From: an uncultured Clostridia bacterium
GTDB taxonomy: Bacteria; Bacillota; Clostridia; Lachnospirales; Anaerotignaceae
Assembly (NCBI GenBank): GCA_910583755.1
Contig: CAJTZO010000027.1
Span: 1-34,616 of the forward strand
DNA length: 34,616 nt
Direction of reading: 5' to 3'
A program made the position numbers and the translations under genes. Numbering within the stretch: position 1 is the first letter of the stretch; every line of letters starts with the position of its first letter. The notes under the pieces were generated by a model. That model was given only the letters and a program-made list of their open reading frames with translations, did no database searches and had not been told where the DNA came from. Below, one piece after another: positions 30,414-34,616 of this stretch.

Positions 30414-32765
30414 ATGGAAAAAGATTTTATAACAAAATTACCCCTTATTCCTTTAAGAGGGTTAACCGTATTTCCAGATATGACAACAAGTTTGCCTATT
30501 GGTCGTGAAAAGTCTTTAGAAGCGTTAGACTATGCCACAGAACACAAGATTTCTGTTTTTTTAGTGGCACAAAAAGACCCTTCTATCCAAGACCCACAGA
30601 GGCAAGATTTACACGATATTGGAACTATAGCAAAAGTAAAACAAGTCTTAAAATTACCGGGAAATCTTAATCATGTTATTGTAGAAGGAGAAAAAAGAGC
30701 AAAATTAATACAATATTTGGAAAGTAATGAATGTGATTATTGTAACGTTATGGAAATTGAACAAGATTTTGAAGGGGAAATTTCTCCAGAAGAAGATGCT
30801 TTAATGCGTGTTGCCATAGATTGTTTTGGAGAATATACCACTATTACCAGAAACCGAAACACTACAGAATTGTTATTTGCAGCTACAGAAGCAGCTTCTG
30901 CAAAGCATCCAGGAAAACTAGCAGATATTATTGCTGGTGTGTTAGACACCAGCGAAGAAAGAAAGCAATCTTTATTAGAATTAGTTACTCCTGCCCAAAG
31001 GCTGCATATGGTCATACAGATTGTCAATTATGAAATTGAAATATTAAAAATTAAAAAAAGATTAGAAGAAGATGTCCGGAAAAAAATGGACAAAACACAA
31101 AAAGAATATTTTTTAAAAGAAGAAATGAAAATCATACAACAAGAGTTAGGAGATAAAGATGGAACTGGTGCAGACGCACAACTTTTTCATGAAAAATTAG
31201 CACAAAAAAATCCACCTTTAGAAGTGAAGGAAGCAGTAGAAAAAGAAATTCAGCGTATGGTAAAAATCCCCATTTCCTCTCCAGAATATAATGTTTCTCG
31301 AAGTTATATTGAAACAGTGCTTGCCTTACCTTGGAACGAAAAAACAAAAAGTCGATTTGACTTAAAACGAGCAGAAAAAATTTTAGAGCAAGACCATTAT
31401 GGACTAAAAAAAGTAAAAGAAAGAATTTTAGAACATTTAGCTGTACGAAAAATTGCCCCAAAAGGCAACAGTACCATTCTTTGTTTGGTTGGTCCTCCCG
31501 GTGTGGGCAAAACTTCCATTGCAAAATCGATTGCAAGGGCGTTAAACTTAAAATATGTTAGAATGTCACTAGGCGGTATTCGAGATGAAGCAGAAATCAG
31601 AGGACACCGTAAAACTTATGTAGGAGCTATGCCCGGAAGAATTATGTACAGCATGAAACAAGCTGGCACTATCAATCCGCTTATGCTTTTAGATGAGGTG
31701 GATAAACTAAATAAATCTTATAATGGTGACCCTGCCGCAGCTTTGTTAGAAGTATTAGACAGTGAACAAAACAATACTTTCCGCGACCATTATATTGAAT
31801 TACCCTATGATTTATCACAAGTATTTTTTATTTGCACTGCAAACACAACAGACACCATACCAACCCCTTTACTGGATAGAATGGAAATTATTCGACTTTC
31901 CAGCTATACAGCTCAGGAAAAAACACATATTGCAGCAGAACATCTTGTAGAAAAACAAAAGCAGCGTCATGGTTTAAAACAAAATCAACTAACACTTTCT
32001 GATGGTGTGATAGAGGAAATCATAGACAGTTATACCAAAGAAGCTGGTGTGCGTCAATTAGAGCGTGTCATTGGAAGCCTTTGCCGAAAAGCAGTAAAAA
32101 TGATACTATCAAAACAAAAAACAGAAATAACCATTTTACCTGAAGAATTAGAAAATTATATAGGTGCCAAAAAATACCATGCAGATAAAATTCATAAAGA
32201 ACCACAAGTGGGTATTGTTCGTGGACTTGCTTGGACACAATTTGGTGGGGACACACTTTCTATCGAAGTTAATACAATGGAAGGAACAGGAAAATTTTTA
32301 TTAACAGGTAATATGGGTAAAGTTATGGAAGAATCTGCAAAAGCAGCCATGAGCTATATCCGTTCCCAATGTGACCGTCTAACAATAGAATGTAGTTTTT
32401 ATAAAGATAAAGATATTCATATCCATATTCCTGAAGGAGCTATTCCAAAAGATGGACCTTCTGCCGGTATTACTATGGCAACTGCTATGCTTTCTGCACT
32501 TACCAATGCAAAAATTAGAAATGATGTGGCTATGACGGGAGAGATTACCTTGCGTGGCAGGGTATTACCAATCGGCGGATTAAAAGAAAAAATACTTGCT
32601 GGAAAAAAAGCAGGCATTGTTAAAATCATATTGCCAAAAGAAAATGAAAGAGACTTAAAAGAAGTGGAAGAAGAAATTAAGGAAGGTTTAGAATTTGTTT
32701 TAGCAGAAACGATGGAAGATGTGATACCAAACGCTTTAGCGGAAGGAGAAAAAATATGGAAGTAA
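30414..32765 (+). CDS. lon: ATP-dependent protease Lon
   Basis: A 783-residue cytoplasmic AAA+ protease that degrades misfolded and regulatory proteins. The N-terminal substrate domain (LPLIPLRGLTVFPDM onward, about residues 8-205) leads to the AAA+ module with Walker A GPPGVGKT (about 360) and Walker B MLLDEVDKL. The serine protease domain has the Ser683/Lys726 dyad (GPSAGITMA and GGLKEKILAG). Length is normal. AAAGGAG precedes the ATG. It overlaps ysxC by 10 bases, a conserved Firmicutes pairing. Confidence 0.99.
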   Translation: MEKDFITKLPLIPLRGLTVFPDMTTSLPIGREKSLEALDYATEHKISVFLVAQKDPSIQDPQRQDLHDIGTIAKVKQVLKLPGNLNHVIVEGEKRAKLIQYLESNECDYCNVMEIEQDFEGEISPEEDALMRVAIDCFGEYTTITRNRNTTELLFAATEAASAKHPGKLADIIAGVLDTSEERKQSLLELVTPAQRLHMVIQIVNYEIEILKIKKRLEEDVRKKMDKTQKEYFLKEEMKIIQQELGDKDGTGADAQLFHEKLAQKNPPLEVKEAVEKEIQRMVKIPISSPEYNVSRSYIETVLALPWNEKTKSRFDLKRAEKILEQDHYGLKKVKERILEHLAVRKIAPKGNSTILCLVGPPGVGKTSIAKSIARALNLKYVRMSLGGIRDEAEIRGHRKTYVGAMPGRIMYSMKQAGTINPLMLLDEVDKLNKSYNGDPAAALLEVLDSEQNNTFRDHYIELPYDLSQVFFICTANTTDTIPTPLLDRMEIIRLSSYTAQEKTHIAAEHLVEKQKQRHGLKQNQLTLSDGVIEEIIDSYTKEAGVRQLERVIGSLCRKAVKMILSKQKTEITILPEELENYIGAKKYHADKIHKEPQVGIVRGLAWTQFGGDTLSIEVNTMEGTGKFLLTGNMGKVMEESAKAAMSYIRSQCDRLTIECSFYKDKDIHIHIPEGAIPKDGPSAGITMATAMLSALTNAKIRNDVAMTGEITLRGRVLPIGGLKEKILAGKKAGIVKIILPKENERDLKEVEEEIKEGLEFVLAETMEDVIPNALAEGEKIWK

Positions 32766-33349
32766 AAAAATCCTCATTAGCAGCAGTTGGTGTTAGCTTT
32801 GCGCAATACCCAAATGATAATAAACCAGAAATTGCTTTTGTTGGAAAATCTAATGTTGGAAAATCCACCCTTATCAATGCCATACTCAACAGAAAAGCCC
32901 TAGCCCGGACAAGTTCTCAGCCCGGAAAAACAAGAACCATCAATTTTTACAATGTTAATGATGAAATTTATGTGGTAGACTTACCCGGTTATGGTTATGC
33001 CAAGGCATCCAAAACAGAAATTGAAAAATGGGGCGTTATGGTTGAAAACTACTTACAAAAAAGAGAATCTCTTTCTGGTATTATTTTATTAATTGATATT
33101 CGTCATGAACCTGGTAAAAATGATATGATGATGTATGAATGGCTAAAACATTACGGTTATCATATGATTATTGTTGCCACAAAAGCAGATAAATTAAATA
33201 GAAGTCAAATTCCAAAACATTTAAGTATGATTCAAAAAGCACTAAATTTATCAAAACAAGATAAATTGATTGCTTTTTCTGGCACAGCCAAAACAGGTAT
33301 AACAGAATTATGGGAACAGATTGACCTTTTGCTTAGCAAAGAACTTTAA
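32756..33349 (+). CDS. ysxC: Ribosome biogenesis GTPase YsxC/EngB
   Basis: A 197-residue GTPase needed for late assembly of the 50S subunit. G motifs are visible: G1 GKSNVGKS (residues 30-37), G2 region TSSQPGKTRTINFY, G3 DLPGYG, G4 TKAD, G5 FSGTAKTG. The ATG is inside the end of lon with GGAGAAAA before it, giving translational coupling. The transcript may run into the region of repeat copy F, as no clear terminator follows. Confidence 0.98.
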   Translation: MEVKKSSLAAVGVSFAQYPNDNKPEIAFVGKSNVGKSTLINAILNRKALARTSSQPGKTRTINFYNVNDEIYVVDLPGYGYAKASKTEIEKWGVMVENYLQKRESLSGIILLIDIRHEPGKNDMMMYEWLKHYGYHMIIVATKADKLNRSQIPKHLSMIQKALNLSKQDKLIAFSGTAKTGITELWEQIDLLLSKEL

Positions 33350-33429
33350 TATAGCTTCCCATAACAAAATTTACACTGGAACAACAACCATAGCAAGCAA
33401 GTAAAACTGTTTCTTGATAGACTGAGCAA

Positions 33430-33510
33430 AACAGCGAAATGATAGTTTCGCATTAAGGTTCTTTGAGGCGTTTGAGGGCCAGCCCTCAAGGTTTTTTGAC
33501 AAGCTGTCAA
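33430..33510 (-). repeat. Modular palindrome element, copy F (partial)
   Basis: Inverted relative to copy D. It contains GCGAAATGATAGTTTCGC (33434-33451), TTGAGGGCCAGCCCTCAA (33472-33489) and TTGACAAGCT (33496-33505), the last fused to TGTCAA so that the end reads TTGACAAGCTGTCAA. The GGAAAAAC and GTGGGT modules and the second terminus are missing; TTGATAGACT at about 33413 may be a decayed remnant. It lies between ysxC and the PspC gene; the latter's ribosome binding site is about 25 bases downstream. Confidence 0.7.
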
Positions 33511-33550
33511 AAAGCAAAGCCTCAAGGTCTTTCCTAAAAGGAGTGTTTTT

Positions 33551-33736
33551 ATGAAATTTTATTTGTCTGAAACAAATAAAAAATTAGGTGGTGTTTGTGG
33601 CGGGATTGCAGAAGCCTTCCATTTTGAGCCATCCATTGTTAGAATTATCTTTGTTCTTTTGGTTCTTATGTTTCGTTTTTACCCACTCATTATTTATATG
33701 GTGCTTTGGGCAATTCTGCCAAAACAGAACTGGTAA
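33551..33736 (+). CDS. PspC domain small membrane protein
   Basis: A 61-residue protein that is one PspC domain: MKFYLSETNKKLGGVCGGIAEAF, then FEPSIVRIIFVLLVLMFRFYPLIIYMVLWAILPKQ. Family members sit in the cytoplasmic membrane and are linked to envelope stress, though many short clostridial versions have no assigned role. One or two membrane segments cover residues 27-55. AAAAGGAG precedes the ATG. Repeat copy F lies directly upstream, so any promoter would have to lie within or beyond it. Confidence 0.92.
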   Translation: MKFYLSETNKKLGGVCGGIAEAFHFEPSIVRIIFVLLVLMFRFYPLIIYMVLWAILPKQNW

Positions 33737-33745
33737 TATGTTCCT

Positions 33746-33774
33746 ACATAAAACAAGGATATTGTGTCATACTA
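33746..33774 (+). promoter_or_regulatory. Sigma-G-like promoter of the spore protein gene
   Basis: ACATA (33746-33750), 17-base spacer, CATACTA (33768-33774), close to the forespore sigma-G pattern (GCATR and CATNNTA). It is about 43 bases before the start codon, and the downstream product is a forespore protein. Confidence 0.65.
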
Positions 33775-33816
33775 GAAGTGTAATACAAAATAAATTGCAT
33801 TCACAAGGAGGACATT

Positions 33817-34041
33817 ATGTCAGGAACAAATAACAAATCTAGTAATAAAATTAATGTGCCTGAAGCAAAGGCAGCATTAGAACAATATAAGTTTGAAGTA
33901 GCAAATGAAATTGGAGTACCTTTAAAAAAAGGATATAACGGAGATTTAACTTCTGCGCAAAATGGATATGTAGGTGGCTACATGGTCAAAAAAATGATTG
34001 AAGCGCAGGAAAAAGCAATGGCTGGTAAAACACAAAGCTAA
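33817..34041 (+). CDS. Alpha/beta-type small acid-soluble spore protein
   Basis: A 74-residue DNA-binding protein that coats and protects spore DNA. Conserved regions are ALEQYKFEVANEIGVPL, containing the GPR protease site region (FEVANE), and GYNGDLTSAQNGYVGGYMVKKMIEAQE. The N-terminal Asn/Ser/Lys-rich leader is typical. AAGGAGG precedes the ATG. It has its own sigma-G-like promoter and terminator. Its presence shows that the organism belongs to an endospore-forming lineage. Confidence 0.97.
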   Translation: MSGTNNKSSNKINVPEAKAALEQYKFEVANEIGVPLKKGYNGDLTSAQNGYVGGYMVKKMIEAQEKAMAGKTQS

Positions 34042-34061
34042 TATCATGATTTGATTCTTAT

Positions 34062-34106
34062 AAAAAAATGGCTGATTTCTTTCGGATAAAAGACATCAGC
34101 CATTTT
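34062..34106 (+). terminator. Terminator of the spore protein gene
   Basis: AAAATGGCTGAT (34065-34076) pairs perfectly with ATCAGCCATTTT (34095-34106). The plus-strand U-run is short; on the minus strand seven T follow, so it can also back up ferredoxin termination. Confidence 0.75.
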
Positions 34107-34119
34107 GCTTATGAATGAC

Positions 34120-34144
34120 AAAAGGCTGTCGAAAAATCGACAGC
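34120..34144 (-). terminator. Terminator of the ferredoxin gene
   Basis: GCTGTCGA (34125-34132) pairs with TCGACAGC (34137-34144) around a four-base loop. On the minus strand the stem is followed by CTTTTG. It lies 18 bases after the ferredoxin stop codon. Confidence 0.7.
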
Positions 34145-34162
34145 ACATTAGCCATTTCAAAA

Positions 34163-34333
34163 TTATTCAGCTTTTGGAGCGCCAACTGGACAAACACCAG
34201 CGCAAGAACCGCAGTCAATACATTCTGCTTCTTTGATAGCGTAAACACCACCATCTTCATAAATGCAGTTTGTTGGACATTCGCTCATGCAAGCACCACA
34301 ACCGATACATTCAGAACCAATTTTATGAGCCAT
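34163..34333 (-). CDS. 2[4Fe-4S] ferredoxin
   Basis: A 56-residue clostridial-type ferredoxin, a low-potential electron carrier for hydrogenase, pyruvate:ferredoxin oxidoreductase and related enzymes. Two cluster motifs are complete: Cys9-x2-Cys12-x2-Cys15-x3-Cys19-Pro and Cys38-x2-Cys41-x2-Cys44-x3-Cys48-Pro. AGGAGGTG precedes the ATG. Codons such as GGT, GCT and GAA dominate, as in highly expressed genes. Monocistronic, with a hairpin following. It is too short for many ORF cut-offs, so it is easily overlooked. Confidence 0.97.
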   Translation of the reverse strand: MAHKIGSECIGCGACMSECPTNCIYEDGGVYAIKEAECIDCGSCAGVCPVGAPKAE

Positions 34334-34401
34334 GAAAAATACACCTCCTATTCAAATATACAATGATATTTTATATCAAAAATAGATAATTAGCAAGTTA
34401 T

Positions 34402-34430
34402 TTTTTAATTTTATACATACATTTTGTCAA
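34402..34430 (-). promoter_or_regulatory. Candidate ferredoxin promoter
   Basis: TTGACA (34425-34430) on the minus strand with a weak TAAAAA 17 bases on (34402-34407). The -35 is good, the -10 poor. The remaining bases to 34616 are AT-rich and show no gene. Confidence 0.4.
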
Positions 34431-34616
34431 AAAGATTATATTTTTATTCCTATTCTAACAAAACATGGAAAATGCAACATGTTTTTTCAAAAGAGTATTA
34501 ATCATTTTATAAAAAAGACGATAACATTAATGAGACAATGAATTTGTCTTAGGCAAAAAATAAATAGGTTCTGTTAACTTAACATGAAAATAAAAATACA
34601 AAAAAGATTTTTAAAA

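Noticed and set aside
1..33510. The six repeat copies considered as CRISPR or as simple terminators
   Set aside because: They are single, dispersed and in both orientations, with no spacer array. The strongest hairpins are followed by A-runs or mixed bases rather than T-runs.
34115..34366. An 83-codon plus-strand frame
   Set aside because: It is the reverse strand of the ferredoxin gene, whose eight cysteines, start and ribosome binding site are clear.

Overview
The window is AT-rich DNA from a spore-forming, Gram-positive anaerobe of the Clostridia, probably Lachnospirales or a close relative (inference). The evidence is RNA polymerase and ribosomal protein genes of Firmicutes type, an alpha/beta small acid-soluble spore protein with a sigma-G-like promoter, a glmS ribozyme, an L10 leader, AGGAGG-type ribosome binding sites, a 2[4Fe-4S] ferredoxin and a butyrate-type CoA-transferase. 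Nothing looks like phage, plasmid, tRNA, rRNA or CRISPR.

Layout. 1-8100 (minus strand): a small membrane protein, then rpoC and rpoB. 8101-10121: a long rpoB leader and divergent promoters, then three plus-strand genes (membrane protein, GNAT acetyltransferase, unknown). 10188-17285 (minus): PhzF-like protein, dCMP deaminase behind a terminator, CoA-transferase, a P-loop/radical-SAM/unknown operon, a GNAT, a 46-residue microprotein and a lipoprotein nuclease. 17368-21759 (minus): rpmG-secE-nusG-rplK-rplA, then rplJ-rplL, with an unrelated plus-strand gene between rplA and rplJ. 22180-26530: a DtxR-type regulator divergent from a DUF2325 gene, a small membrane protein with a TSCPD protein, and a znuABC-like metal importer. 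26645-29815: mpg, a flavin split-barrel protein, and glmS. 30414-34333: lon-ysxC, a PspC protein, a spore protein and a ferredoxin.

Two things stand out. First, the usually continuous cluster rplK-rplA-rplJ-rplL-rpoB-rpoC is broken twice: by about 1.2 kb between rplA and rplJ, and by about 9.3 kb of unrelated genes between rplL and rpoB. rplJL ends in a strong terminator. rpoB has its own promoter, whose upstream block closely resembles that of rplJ.

Second, six intergenic sites carry copies of one modular repeat of about 160-200 bp. It has short inverted termini (AGCTTGTCAA and TTGACAGGCT) and a string of small palindromes present in different combinations. Three copies (16130-16298, 23823-24025, 30104-30262) are flanked by copy-specific direct repeats of 14-17 bp, as expected of target duplications. 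No transposase lies in the window, so this looks like a non-autonomous mobile element. It is the best candidate here for an undescribed system.

Visible RNA-level regulation: an L10 leader with attenuator, two copies of an L1-binding-site mimic (before rplK and before rplA), the glmS ribozyme, a terminator immediately upstream of the dCMP deaminase gene, and a possible 21-codon leader peptide before rpoB.
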